Numbered from the stretch's first letter, positions 14,782 through 23,394 are shown. The stretch: 42,129 bases of DNA from SHLJ01 sp041618535 (GCA_041618535.1 JBFKFP010000005.1:1-42129), one strand, 5' to 3'. Numbers and translations are program-made. Notes: generated by a model not told the origin, from the sequence alone.

Positions 14782-14811
14782 TTGAATTACTCAAGTTATA
14801 TCGTATATTTG
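14782..14811 (+). promoter_or_regulatory. Promoter of the first suf transcription unit
   Basis: TTG at 14782-14784, then 19 bases, then TATATTTG at 14804-14811 is an exact fit to the Bacteroidetes consensus. The sufA ATG is 29 bases beyond the -7 box. I saw no IscR- or Fur-like operator that I could defend. Confidence 0.65.
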
Positions 14812-14839
14812 CCATTATTTAGAAAAATTCTATATAAGC

Positions 14840-15169
14840 ATGATCAAGGTTTCTGACATTGCCAGGCAAAAAGTGATTGAACTCATGGGCGCCGATGGTT
14901 TTAACCCGGACCAAGACTTTATTCGGGTCGGGGTAAAAAGCGGAGGTTGCTCAGGATTGTCTTATGATCTGAAATTCGATAACAGCAGAGGCGACGATGA
15001 CAAGGTGTTTGAAGACAATGGTGTGCGAATTTTAGTCGATAAGAAGAGTTTTCTCTACCTGATTGGAACCACACTTGATTACTCTGGCGGATTAAACGGT
15101 TCGGGATTCTTGTTTAAAAATCCGAACGCCAACAGAACCTGTGGCTGTGGTGAAAGTTTTTCATTATAA
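14840..15169 (+). CDS. sufA: A-type iron-sulfur carrier/scaffold protein
   Basis: This 109-residue HesB/IscA-family protein receives Fe-S clusters from SufBCD and hands them to target apoproteins. The three ligand cysteines are present: Cys37 in SGGCSGLSY, and Cys101 and Cys103 in the C-terminal TCGCGESF. Length is typical. It is the first gene of the suf operon, eight bases before sufB, and has a good promoter upstream. By sequence alone it could equally be called iscA or erpA; the position beside sufB supports sufA. Confidence 0.92.
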   Translation: MIKVSDIARQKVIELMGADGFNPDQDFIRVGVKSGGCSGLSYDLKFDNSRGDDDKVFEDNGVRILVDKKSFLYLIGTTLDYSGGLNGSGFLFKNPNANRTCGCGESFSL

Positions 15170-15177
15170 GAAGCGCT

Positions 15178-16626
15178 ATGAACAAGTATACTGAAGATGA
15201 CTTAAGGGAAGAATTAAAAACCAAGGAATACGAATATGGTTTTTACACCGATATTGAATCGGACACCTTTCCCATAGGACTTAATGAAGATGTTGTACGA
15301 GCCATTTCATTGAAAAAGAATGAACCCGAATGGATGACAGAATGGCGACTGGATGCATTCAGGTCATGGCAGGAAATGAAGGAACCCGATTGGGCTAACG
15401 TAAAATATAAGAAACCTGATTTCCAGGCCATTTCATATTATTCGGCTCCCAACAAAAAACCTAAATATGATAGCCTGGATGAAGTAGATCCGGAATTGCT
15501 GGCAACATTTGCCAAATTGGGAATCTCTTTAGACGAACAAAAAAAACTAGCCGGTGTTGCGATGGATGTTGTTGTGGATTCTGTTTCTGTAGCGACTACT
15601 TTCAAGAAAACCCTGGCTGAAAAAGGCATCATCTTCTGCTCCATCAGCGAGGCCATTCAGGAACATCCAGAGCTGGTTAAAAAATATATCGGCACCGTTG
15701 TCCCGAAAAAGGACAACTTCTACGCTGCTCTGAACAGTGCGGTTTTCAGTGACGGAAGTTTCTGCTATATCCCGAAAGGAGTGCAATGCCCTATGGAATT
15801 GTCGACATATTTCAGGATAAACCAGGCAGGCACCGGGCAATTCGAGAGAACTCTGGTAATAGCTGACGAGGGAAGTTATGTAAGCTATCTGGAGGGATGC
15901 ACCGCTCCAAGCAGGGACGAAAATCAGCTGCATGCCGCCGTCGTTGAACTGATTGCCCTGGATGATGCGGAGATCAAATACTCGACGGTCCAGAATTGGT
16001 ATCCCGGGAACGCCAAAGGTGAAGGCGGAGTTTACAATTTCGTGACAAAAAGAGGGATTTGCCACAATCGTTCCAAGATATCGTGGACACAGGTTGAAAC
16101 GGGAAGTGCAGTTACATGGAAATATCCTTCATGTGTTTTGAAAGGTGACGACTCCACAGGAGAATTTTATTCCATTGCGGTTACCAATAATTACCAACAG
16201 GCTGATACCGGGACCAAGATGATCCACCTCGGAAAGAACACCAGGTCAACCATTATCTCGAAGGGAATTTCGGCCGGAAAATCACAAAATAGTTATCGCG
16301 GATTGGTACAGATTCATTCGAGGGCTGAAAATGCGAGGAACTTTTCTCAGTGCGACAGCCTTCTGATGGGCAATGAGTGCGGTGCTCACACCTTCCCGTA
16401 CATCGAAGCGAAAAACAGAACAGCCCAGGTTGAACATGAGGCCACTACAAGTAAAATTGGTGAAGACCAGATATTTTATTGCAACCAGAGAGGAATAGAT
16501 ACTGAAAAGGCTATTGCTTTGATAGTCAATGGATTCAGCAAGGAAGTGTTAAACAAGCTTCCTATGGAATTTGCAGTTGAAGCTCAGAAACTGCTTGAGA
16601 TAAGTCTTGAGGGATCGGTAGGATAA
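15178..16626 (+). CDS. sufB: Fe-S cluster assembly scaffold SufB
   Basis: This 482-residue cytoplasmic protein forms the SufBC2D scaffold on which clusters are built from SufE-delivered sulfur. The central beta-helix core is clear, with the family motifs VPKKDNFYAALNSAVFSDGSF split across 686-728 of the reading frame in bases, ENQLHAAVVELIAL, NCH-type conserved blocks (YNFVTKRGICH) and the C-terminal CDSLLMGNECGAHTFPY. Length is close to the usual 470-495. Only four bases separate its stop from the start of an unexpected lipoprotein gene that lies between it and sufC. Confidence 0.95.
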   Translation: MNKYTEDDLREELKTKEYEYGFYTDIESDTFPIGLNEDVVRAISLKKNEPEWMTEWRLDAFRSWQEMKEPDWANVKYKKPDFQAISYYSAPNKKPKYDSLDEVDPELLATFAKLGISLDEQKKLAGVAMDVVVDSVSVATTFKKTLAEKGIIFCSISEAIQEHPELVKKYIGTVVPKKDNFYAALNSAVFSDGSFCYIPKGVQCPMELSTYFRINQAGTGQFERTLVIADEGSYVSYLEGCTAPSRDENQLHAAVVELIALDDAEIKYSTVQNWYPGNAKGEGGVYNFVTKRGICHNRSKISWTQVETGSAVTWKYPSCVLKGDDSTGEFYSIAVTNNYQQADTGTKMIHLGKNTRSTIISKGISAGKSQNSYRGLVQIHSRAENARNFSQCDSLLMGNECGAHTFPYIEAKNRTAQVEHEATTSKIGEDQIFYCNQRGIDTEKAIALIVNGFSKEVLNKLPMEFAVEAQKLLEISLEGSVG

Positions 16627-16630
16627 ACTT

Positions 16631-17065
16631 ATGAGGACCAGCGTAAAAATATTAATTGTTTTTATGATGCTATCGACTGTTTCGGCCTGCAAGGAAAATA
16701 GAGCCGAGCCGGTTTCTACTGGCGGTACGGAAAACAGTATGAATGAGGATGGAAGAACGGAGAAGCAGGCGGACGGACTTACTCTGTTGAAGGGTGATTT
16801 CCTTTACTATGCTGATGCTGCAGTATTACAGACTCACAGGGAAATTTACGGTGTGGTAATCGATTCAAAGATGCACGAGCTTAATGAGATGGTTCAGCAG
16901 TATAAATCGGAGCATACGGATATGGTTCCGGTGGAGATAAGAGGAAAGATAACGGCAAAACCGGAGGGTGAGGAAGGCTGGCCATTCAGAGTAGAAATAA
17001 AAGAGATCTTGCAGGTAAGCAAGCCGACAGACAATACGAACAAGATTATAACAATAGAAGAATAA
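16631..17065 (+). CDS. Lipoprotein with NlpE-C-like OB domain inside the suf operon
   Basis: This 144-residue predicted lipoprotein has the signal MRTSVKILIVFMMLSTVSAC with a lipobox ending in Cys20, followed by a disordered linker rich in Glu, Asn and Gly (about 21-52). The folded part (about 53-135) begins LLKGDFLYYADAAVLQ and includes VPVEIRGKI and EEGWPFRVEIKEIL. These resemble the small OB-fold domain at the C-terminus of NlpE-type lipoproteins (the ADAA block, a central helix, then PV-x-x-x-G). That likeness is from memory and is tentative. No Cys remains in the mature part except the lipidated one, so it does not look like an Fe-S carrier. Spacing is four bases after sufB and one base before sufC, so it is co-transcribed and probably translationally coupled with the suf genes. 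Confidence 0.75.
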   Translation: MRTSVKILIVFMMLSTVSACKENRAEPVSTGGTENSMNEDGRTEKQADGLTLLKGDFLYYADAAVLQTHREIYGVVIDSKMHELNEMVQQYKSEHTDMVPVEIRGKITAKPEGEEGWPFRVEIKEILQVSKPTDNTNKIITIEE

Positions 17066-17066
17066 G

Positions 17067-17819
17067 ATGTTGCAGATTAAAAATTTACATGCCGGCGTGG
17101 AAGACAAAACCATTCTAAAAGGTATTAACCTCGAGGTCAACCCCGGAGAGGTTCATGCCATAATGGGGCCGAATGGATCAGGGAAGAGTACCCTGGCCTC
17201 GGTGATCGCAGGCAAGGAGGAATACGAGATCACTGAGGGTGAGATAGAGTACCTTGGTGAAAATATTGATGAACTTTCTGTAGAAGAGCGTGCTCACAAG
17301 GGAATGTTCATGTCTTTTCAGTACCCGGTAGAAATCCCTGGTGTAAGCGTGACGAATTTCATCAAAACTGCCATAAATGAAACCCGTAAAGCCAAGGGTG
17401 AAAAGGAAATGCCGGCTAACGAAATGCTGAAACTCCTAAGGGAAAAATCAGAAATGCTCGAAATTGACCGTAAATTTCTGTCCCGTTCGTTGAACGAAGG
17501 CTTCTCAGGGGGTGAAAAGAAAAGAAATGAGATCTTCCAAATGGCCATGCTCGAACCTAAACTGGCCATTCTCGATGAAACCGATTCCGGATTGGATATC
17601 GATGCATTGAAAATCGTTGCCAACGGGGTTAATAAAATGCGCGGGAAAGACAATGCGGTTGTAGTCATTACTCACTATCAGCGATTATTGGATTATATCG
17701 TACCTGACTTTGTTCACGTGATAATGGATGGTAAAATTGTTAAGTCAGGCCCTAAAGACCTGGCCCTGGAACTTGAGAAGAAGGGTTACGATTGGATCAA
17801 GGAAGAGGTAAACGTTTAG
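17067..17819 (+). CDS. sufC: Fe-S cluster assembly ATPase SufC
   Basis: This 250-residue ABC-type ATPase powers conformational change of the SufBCD scaffold. The Walker A motif GPNGSGKST is at 34-42, the signature SGGEKKR at 147-153, Walker B LAILDETDSGLD at about 166-177, and the switch His in VITHYQRLLDYI near 200. The D-loop variant ETDSGLD is specific to SufC among ABC ATPases. Length is standard. One base separates it from the upstream lipoprotein gene and four from sufD. Confidence 0.96.
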   Translation: MLQIKNLHAGVEDKTILKGINLEVNPGEVHAIMGPNGSGKSTLASVIAGKEEYEITEGEIEYLGENIDELSVEERAHKGMFMSFQYPVEIPGVSVTNFIKTAINETRKAKGEKEMPANEMLKLLREKSEMLEIDRKFLSRSLNEGFSGGEKKRNEIFQMAMLEPKLAILDETDSGLDIDALKIVANGVNKMRGKDNAVVVITHYQRLLDYIVPDFVHVIMDGKIVKSGPKDLALELEKKGYDWIKEEVNV

Positions 17820-17823
17820 GACT

Positions 17824-19137
17824 ATGGATCTTAAGGACAAATTAATCACATCATTTCTTGCTTTTGAAAACCAGGTAGATGTTGACTCCTATGTTCATAA
17901 CATCCGGAGCCAGGCTATCAAGGTATTCGAAGAAAAGGGATTTCCGCATAAAAAAGATGAAGCCTGGAAGTACACCTCTTTAAATAGAATCCTCAAGGAA
18001 AATTACAGTGTCTTCCCAAAGCAGGAGAATGCTCTTGAATACAGGGATGTAAAACGGTATTTTCTTCATGAAATCGATTCGTACAAAATTGTATTTATCG
18101 ATGGAAGATATTCGTCACACCTTTCAGACACCACTCATGATGGCCTTGATGTATGTCTGATGTCATCTGCCCTTAGCAAACCGAAATACAGGCTTGTTAT
18201 CGAAAACTATTTTGATAAGGCGGCAGAAAGGGATGGGCTAACCTCTCTCAACACTGCCTTTTCCAGAGAAGGAGCGTATATTCACATTCCCAAGAATAAA
18301 CTTTTAGAGAAGCCGATTCAGATCATGCATTTCTCTACCGGGACTGAATCTGCACTTATGCTTCAGCCCAGGAATCTTGTTGTGGTTGGAGAAAACTCCC
18401 ACGTTCAGATCATCGAGAGGCATCAAAGCCTTACAGAGAACGCGGTGCTCACCAATACAGTTACCGAGATCTTTGCAAATAAACGAGCCATAGTAGATTA
18501 TTACAAGGTACAGAACGACAATGACCAGGCCTCGCTTATCGATAATACCTTCGTTAAACAAAAGCAGGAAAGTCATGTATCTGTTCACACCTTTGCGTTT
18601 GGAGGAAAATTGGTTAGAAATAACCTTAATTTCTATCAGCATGGTCAGCGCATCAACTCAACATTAAAGGGTGTTACCATAATTGGAGATAAACAGCACG
18701 TAGACCATAATACTCTTGTTCATCATATTGAGCCTAACTGCGAAAGTCATCAGGATTATAAAGGTATATTCGGTGACAATTCCACCGGTGTATTCAACGG
18801 TAAGGTTATTGTTGAGAAAGAAGCTCAGAAAACCAATGCCTATCAATCCAATAACAACATTCTTGTTGATGACAAGGCTACGATCAACACCAAACCTCAA
18901 CTCGAGATCTTTGCAGACGATGTTAAGTGCTCTCACGGTTGTACCATAGGACAGCTTGACCAGCGTTCGCTTTTCTATTTAAAATCAAGGGGTATTCCGG
19001 AAAAAGAAGCACGAGCGCTCCTGATGTACGGATTTGCGAACAATGTGCTTGAAAGCGTTCGCATCAAGGAACTCAAGCAACGGGTAAATAAAATCATTGC
19101 GAACAAGCTTGGAGTTAATATCGGATTCGACCTATAA
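17824..19137 (+). CDS. sufD: Fe-S cluster assembly protein SufD
   Basis: This 437-residue paralogue of SufB pairs with it and SufC in the scaffold complex. The N-terminal helical region carries KKDEAWKYTSL (about 40-50), the family signature, and the beta-helix core follows. The conserved segment DDVKCSHGCTIGQLD near residue 365-380 contains the His/Cys pair linked to iron acquisition at the SufB-SufD interface. Length agrees with SufD. Its stop overlaps the sufS start by one base (TAATG at 19135-19139), showing coupling. Confidence 0.95.
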   Translation: MDLKDKLITSFLAFENQVDVDSYVHNIRSQAIKVFEEKGFPHKKDEAWKYTSLNRILKENYSVFPKQENALEYRDVKRYFLHEIDSYKIVFIDGRYSSHLSDTTHDGLDVCLMSSALSKPKYRLVIENYFDKAAERDGLTSLNTAFSREGAYIHIPKNKLLEKPIQIMHFSTGTESALMLQPRNLVVVGENSHVQIIERHQSLTENAVLTNTVTEIFANKRAIVDYYKVQNDNDQASLIDNTFVKQKQESHVSVHTFAFGGKLVRNNLNFYQHGQRINSTLKGVTIIGDKQHVDHNTLVHHIEPNCESHQDYKGIFGDNSTGVFNGKVIVEKEAQKTNAYQSNNNILVDDKATINTKPQLEIFADDVKCSHGCTIGQLDQRSLFYLKSRGIPEKEARALLMYGFANNVLESVRIKELKQRVNKIIANKLGVNIGFDL

Positions 19138-20375
19138 TGAAATCAGGATTGGCCAATATTCCAATTGACATCGATCTAATCAGGGCCGATTTCCCTATTC
19201 TGGACAGAACGGTTAACGGACAGCCCCTGGTATACCTGGATAATGCTGCTACCTCCCAGACTCCGAAACCCGTCATAGACACCATCGTAGATTATTACAG
19301 CAACTTTAATGCAAATATTCATCGCGGTGTGCACACCTTGAGTCAGGAGGCGACAGATCGTTTCGAAGAATCCAGGAAGACCATTCAAAAACATATCAAT
19401 GCCAGGCACAGCCATGAGATAATTTTTACATCAGGCACCACCCATGGTATAAATATAATAGCTAGCGGATTCTCCTCTATTCTTGATGCCGATGATGAAA
19501 TCATTGTATCGGCGCTTGAGCATCATAGCAATATCGTTCCCTGGCAGATGCTTTGCGAACGAACCGGGGCAAGCCTGAAAGTTTTACCTATGGACGATTC
19601 GGGTGTATTAAAACTTGATGTATTCAGTGAAATGCTTAATGAAAGGACTAAACTGGTTTTGGTTGGTCATGTATCAAATGCCCTGGGAACCATAAATCCT
19701 GTGAAAACCATCATTGAATTGGCCCATGGTGTTAATGCGGCAGTTTTGGTGGACGGGGCTCAGGCTTGTCCTCATTTGATCCCTGACGTACAAGACCTTG
19801 ATGCGGATTTTTATGTGATTTCCGGACACAAAATCTGCGGCCCTACCGGTACAGGTGCGCTATATGGGAAGGAGACCTGGCTAAACCACCTGCCTCCTTA
19901 TCAGGGCGGGGGTGAAATGATTTCGGAGGTAACCTTTGAAAAAACCACCTATGCAGAGCTCCCGCATAAGTTTGAAGCCGGCACCCCTAACGTTTGTGGC
20001 GCGATTGCATTAGGAAGTGCATTAGATTACATGAACAGGATCGGGTTTGACAACATTAACAAATATGAAGATCTTCTCCTCTCTTATGCTACTGAACAAC
20101 TAAACAAGGTAGAGGGAATGAGGATCTATGGCCCTAAAACCGATAAAGCTCCGGTTATCTCCTTCAATATAGATGGTATACATCCCTATGATATCGGAGT
20201 TATCCTTGATAAGATGGGAATTGCGGTTAGAACTGGACATCACTGTGCCCAGCCTATCATGGATTATTTTCAGATCCCAGGTACGGTGAGGGCATCCTTC
20301 GCTTTTTATAATACACAAGAAGAGGTCCATCGCTTTGTGGAAGGAGTCAAGAAGGCTAAAACCATGCTTTCTTAA
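19137..20375 (+). CDS. sufS: Cysteine desulfurase SufS
   Basis: This 412-residue PLP enzyme takes sulfur from cysteine as a persulfide and passes it to SufE. The internal aldimine lysine is Lys232 (VISGHKICGPTG) and the catalytic Cys370 lies in RTGHHCAQP. The RxGHHCAQ motif marks the group II (SufS/CsdA) type rather than IscS. VDGAQACPH near 205 stacks the cofactor. The start overlaps the sufD stop. It is the last gene of the first suf unit; no strong terminator follows, only a weak AT-rich hairpin at 20398-20418. Confidence 0.96.
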   Translation: MKSGLANIPIDIDLIRADFPILDRTVNGQPLVYLDNAATSQTPKPVIDTIVDYYSNFNANIHRGVHTLSQEATDRFEESRKTIQKHINARHSHEIIFTSGTTHGINIIASGFSSILDADDEIIVSALEHHSNIVPWQMLCERTGASLKVLPMDDSGVLKLDVFSEMLNERTKLVLVGHVSNALGTINPVKTIIELAHGVNAAVLVDGAQACPHLIPDVQDLDADFYVISGHKICGPTGTGALYGKETWLNHLPPYQGGGEMISEVTFEKTTYAELPHKFEAGTPNVCGAIALGSALDYMNRIGFDNINKYEDLLLSYATEQLNKVEGMRIYGPKTDKAPVISFNIDGIHPYDIGVILDKMGIAVRTGHHCAQPIMDYFQIPGTVRASFAFYNTQEEVHRFVEGVKKAKTMLS

Positions 20376-20519
20376 TTCAATAATTCTTTTTGTTTGTCAG
20401 AATTTTTTTCGAATTCTGTGCGTTTTAACGAATTTTTAATATTTTTTTTGAGAATTTATTAAAGTTTTTGCCAAATATTTTAACTTCAGCGGCATAAATT
20501 TCTAAAACCTCCATTTTTT

Positions 20520-21599
20520 ATGAAAAAAGTAATTCTCGGGCTTTTTGCTTTTGCCCTGATCTTTTCATCCTGTCAGGACGACAACCTACCCAGCAGTGAT
20601 GATCAATCCAAAATCGACATGAGCGATTTCTACGTCTATACAGAAGCAGACTCTGATGAAGCTGGTCGTATGGCAGAAAATCCAGGATCTAAATCCTGTT
20701 ACAGCATGGTTAATCTCAACCGATTACTAAAGGAGAATCCCGGTCTGGAAAAGGAGATGTATGACATCGAATACAACACCAGGTCAATTCTATTGAGAAA
20801 CAACAACAAGCCCGGCAACGGAAATGGTAACGGCAACGGCGGCGGCCCTCCAGGTGGAGGCGGCGGTGGCGGTGACGGAGGAACCACCATAACCGGAACG
20901 ATTACCATTCCAGTTTATGTTCATGTGGTCTACAGTACTTCACAGCAGAATATAAGCGACCAGCAGATCAATTCTCAAATCCGTATCCTAAACGAGGATT
21001 TCAGAAGAACAAATAATGATGCTAATCAAACACCTTCTGAATTCGCAGGTGTTGCTGCAGATAGTGAAATTGAATTCACTTTGGCTGGAACGTTCCGTCA
21101 TGCTGATTCGAGATCGTCATGGGGAACCAATGATGCAGTTAAAAATGCCTATCCTCCTGTTACTCCTGAAACTCATATGAATGTTTGGGTTTGTAATATC
21201 GGTGGTGGAATCCTGGGTTATGCCCAGTTCCCTGGCGGACCTGCCTCTACAGACGGTATTGTGGTAGGACACCAATATTTCGGAGATACCGGTTATGTAG
21301 CAGCTCCTTTCGATGAGGGAAGAACGGCGACCCACGAAGTGGGGCACTATCTCAATCTTCGTCATATTTGGGGTGATGGCCGTTGCAACAGGGATGATTT
21401 TGTTAGCGACACTCCAACTTCTGATCGTCCTAACTATAGATGTCCAAATTCTGCTTACCATTGCCGTTCCAACGACATGTTCATGAACTACATGGATTAT
21501 ACCGATGACGCCTGTATGAATATCTTTACGGAAGGACAAAAATCAAGGATGCGTGCTATCTTCGAGCCGGGTGGCCCTAGAGATACCATGTACCAATAA
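20520..21599 (+). CDS. Lipid-anchored M43 (pappalysin-like) zinc metalloprotease
   Basis: This 359-residue exported metzincin has a lipobox FSSC with Cys18 after a short signal peptide. An N-terminal region of about 75 residues leads to a Gly/Asn/Pro linker (about 99-121, seven Gly in a row). The catalytic domain (about 125-355) holds the extended zinc site H272-E273-V-G-H276-x5-H282 (HEVGHYLNLRH) and a Met-turn in FMNYMDYTDDACM near 325. The four or more cysteines around 223-332 are as in cytophagalysin/ulilysin relatives, which cleave secreted or host proteins. No T9SS C-terminal domain is present. It lies between the two suf units but is unlikely to be functionally linked. Confidence 0.88.
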   Translation: MKKVILGLFAFALIFSSCQDDNLPSSDDQSKIDMSDFYVYTEADSDEAGRMAENPGSKSCYSMVNLNRLLKENPGLEKEMYDIEYNTRSILLRNNNKPGNGNGNGNGGGPPGGGGGGGDGGTTITGTITIPVYVHVVYSTSQQNISDQQINSQIRILNEDFRRTNNDANQTPSEFAGVAADSEIEFTLAGTFRHADSRSSWGTNDAVKNAYPPVTPETHMNVWVCNIGGGILGYAQFPGGPASTDGIVVGHQYFGDTGYVAAPFDEGRTATHEVGHYLNLRHIWGDGRCNRDDFVSDTPTSDRPNYRCPNSAYHCRSNDMFMNYMDYTDDACMNIFTEGQKSRMRAIFEPGGPRDTMYQ

Positions 21600-21618
21600 T
21601 AAGATATTTCAAAATCAT

Positions 21619-21648
21619 AAAAAAGGCGCCTAGTATGGCGTCTTTTTT
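21619..21648 (+). terminator. Rho-independent terminator after the M43 protease
   Basis: AAAAAAGGCGCC at 21619-21630 pairs with GGCGTCTTTTTT at 21636-21647 (one G-T pair) around a 5-base loop, ending in the T-run. The next gene starts 16 bases later. Confidence 0.75.
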
Positions 21649-21663
21649 GTATTTTATATAATT

Positions 21664-22095
21664 ATGAAATTCAAACTAATAACTTTAGTTTTCCTTTTAT
21701 CGAGTATGACCATAAGCTGCCAGGACAAAACCGCAGATCACTATTTTTCAGAATTGACCTATGAAGCATCAACACGTGGCTACATGCTGAGAATAAGTGT
21801 GGAAAAAGACCTGATAAGCGTGGAAAGCAGCACTGAGGATGAACCGAGATCCTTTCAGGTTTCAAAAAAGATTTCAGAAGAGCTGAATTCCATGGTAAGT
21901 GCAATCGATTTAAACAAGATCGACAATTTAGAACCACCTTCCAAGGCCAGTGAAAGCGATTCTGCACCTATGGCCTATTTAAGTGTTACTCAAGGAGGAA
22001 AAACCTATCAATCATCCTATTTCGACCATGGTAATCCTCCCGGGGAAATTAAACTATTGATTTCAGCCCTTATCAAACTGGCAAATGTTGATTAG
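21664..22095 (+). CDS. Small putative lipoprotein of unknown function
   Basis: This is a 143-residue predicted lipoprotein with signal MKFKLITLVFLLSSMTISC and Cys19 as the lipidated residue. The mature part shows alternating strand-like segments (YMLRISVEKDLISVESS, APMAYLSVTQGGKTYQSSYF) and a helical end (EIKLLISALIKLANVD), and contains no further Cys. I do not recognise a family. It follows a terminator, so it probably has its own promoter, and the sufE promoter overlaps its 3' end. A heat-stable-inhibitor-like or chaperone role would be guesswork. Confidence 0.7.
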   Translation: MKFKLITLVFLLSSMTISCQDKTADHYFSELTYEASTRGYMLRISVEKDLISVESSTEDEPRSFQVSKKISEELNSMVSAIDLNKIDNLEPPSKASESDSAPMAYLSVTQGGKTYQSSYFDHGNPPGEIKLLISALIKLANVD

Positions 22096-22118
22096 AACCA
22101 TTAGTTATCGTATTTTTG
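22088..22118 (+). promoter_or_regulatory. Promoter of the second suf unit (sufE)
   Basis: TTG at 22088-22090, 20 bases, then TATTTTTG at 22111-22118 is an exact consensus match. It overlaps the stop codon of the upstream lipoprotein gene and leaves only 10 bases to the sufE ATG, so the leader is very short. Confidence 0.6.
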
Positions 22119-22128
22119 CAGAATATTT

Positions 22129-22557
22129 ATGAAAACAATTAAAGCGATACAAGACGAGATCGTTGATGAATTCGACATGTTCGAAGACTGGATGCAACGA
22201 TATGAGTATATGATCGAACTGGGAAAGAGTTTACCTCTTATCGATGCAGGGCACAAAACCGACGAAAATATTATAAAAGGATGTCAGAGCAAGGTTTGGC
22301 TTCATGCCGATCTTGCTGATGGAAAGGTTATTTTTACCGCAGATAGCGACGCCATAATCACCAAAGGCATAATCGCCATTCTTGTCAGGGCACTATCTAA
22401 CCAGGCGCCCAAAGATATCCTTGATGCCGATATGTCCTTCATCGATGAGATTGGCCTTAAAGAACATTTGTCACCTACAAGGGCCAACGGGCTGGTGAGT
22501 ATGATAAAACAATTAAGGCTTTATGCACTGGCCTATCAAACCCAATTAAGCGAATAA
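22129..22557 (+). CDS. sufE: Sulfur acceptor protein SufE
   Basis: This 142-residue protein accepts persulfide sulfur from SufS and stimulates its activity, then delivers sulfur to SufB. The active cysteine is Cys52 in IIKGCQSKVWL, the family signature. The start FDMFEDWMQRYEYMIELGK and the end MIKQLRLYALAY are typical. It starts a second, promoter-bearing suf unit about 1.8 kb after sufS, three bases before the DUF59 gene. Confidence 0.94.
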   Translation: MKTIKAIQDEIVDEFDMFEDWMQRYEYMIELGKSLPLIDAGHKTDENIIKGCQSKVWLHADLADGKVIFTADSDAIITKGIIAILVRALSNQAPKDILDADMSFIDEIGLKEHLSPTRANGLVSMIKQLRLYALAYQTQLSE

Positions 22558-22560
22558 AAA

Positions 22561-22878
22561 ATGGAAATAGATGTGAATGCCTTAGGCGAAAAGATTGTAA
22601 AGGTCTTGAAAACTATTTATGATCCCGAGATACCAGTAGACATCTATGAACTCGGTCTGATCTATGATGTGTTTGTTAGTGAAGATTGCGACGTCAAGGT
22701 CCTTATGACACTCACTACCCCAAACTGTCCGGTTGCAGAAACCCTTCCTTTGGAGGTAGAAGAGAAGGTCAGGTCAATTAACGAGGTCAGGAATGCCGAG
22801 GTTGAAATCACATTCGACCCACCCTGGAACCAGGACCTGATGAGCGAGGAAGCGAAGTTTGAACTCGGTATGCTTTAA
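22561..22878 (+). CDS. SUF-associated DUF59 (MIP18-family) protein
   Basis: This 105-residue protein belongs to the DUF59 family used in Fe-S cluster maturation or transfer in the SUF system (SufT-like). The signature DPEIPVDIYELGLIYDV is at about 21-37, and Cys56 in TTPNCPVAETLP is the conserved cysteine. It has no extra domain. Position directly after sufE, three bases apart, supports a SUF role; the precise step is not settled for this group. Confidence 0.92.
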   Translation: MEIDVNALGEKIVKVLKTIYDPEIPVDIYELGLIYDVFVSEDCDVKVLMTLTTPNCPVAETLPLEVEEKVRSINEVRNAEVEITFDPPWNQDLMSEEAKFELGML

Positions 22879-22884
22879 AAGACC

Positions 22885-23394
22885 ATGGAAGGCGAAATTG
22901 TAAACCGGGTTGCGAAAAGCCCCTTGATCACAATCGATCTTGAGGATTATTATCCTGCAGGAGAGCGAGTTATTTTGGATCTTAAAGAGTGGCTCTGGCA
23001 AGGACTGGTGATCAGGGAAAAAGATTTCCGACAAGCTGTAAAAGACCATAGTTGGTCTGACTATGAAGGAAAATTTGTAGCTATTTACTGCTCTTCAGAT
23101 GCTGTTGTCCCGACCTGGGCCTATATGCTTCTGGCTGTCCACCTTAAGCCCTATGCCAGACATATGGTATTCGGCGACCTGTCAGCACTCGAAACCAGTC
23201 TTTACCAGGATATATTAAACAATCTGGACTTAAGCAGATTTAAAGATCAACCTGTGATTATCAAAGGGTGCTCCAACAAACCAGTTCCGGGAAACGCCTA
23301 TATACAACTCATTTCGAGATTAGAGGGTGTGGCCAGGTCCATCCAGTTCGGGGAGGCCTGCTCGTCGGTCCCGCTGTATAAAAAAAAGAAATAA
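22885..23394 (+). CDS. DUF2480 family protein
   Basis: This is a 169-residue cytoplasmic protein of the Bacteroidetes-restricted DUF2480 family. Recognisable blocks are IDLEDYYPAGERVILDLKEW (about 17-36), VPTWAYMLLAVHL and the Cys-containing VIIKGCSNKPVP near 135. Two or three cysteines (about 69, 136, 155) could take part in sulfur or cluster handling, but no activity is known. It lies six bases after the DUF59 gene in the second suf unit. The repeated linkage of this family to suf genes in flavobacteria makes an accessory SUF role plausible. Confidence 0.85.
   Translation: MEGEIVNRVAKSPLITIDLEDYYPAGERVILDLKEWLWQGLVIREKDFRQAVKDHSWSDYEGKFVAIYCSSDAVVPTWAYMLLAVHLKPYARHMVFGDLSALETSLYQDILNNLDLSRFKDQPVIIKGCSNKPVPGNAYIQLISRLEGVARSIQFGEACSSVPLYKKKK

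Noticed and set aside
15547..16065. A 172-codon open frame antisense to sufB.
   Set aside because: sufB is unmistakable over this stretch, and the antisense product has no domain or export signal.
20398..20418. Hairpin after sufS (CAGAATT/AATTCTG) as the suf operon terminator.
   Set aside because: The stem is short and AT-rich and lacks a T-run directly after it, so I did not call it.
20811..20884. GC-rich low-complexity stretch as a recombination or attachment site.
   Set aside because: It codes the Gly/Asn/Pro linker of the M43 protease in frame, and no flanking repeats or mobile genes occur.
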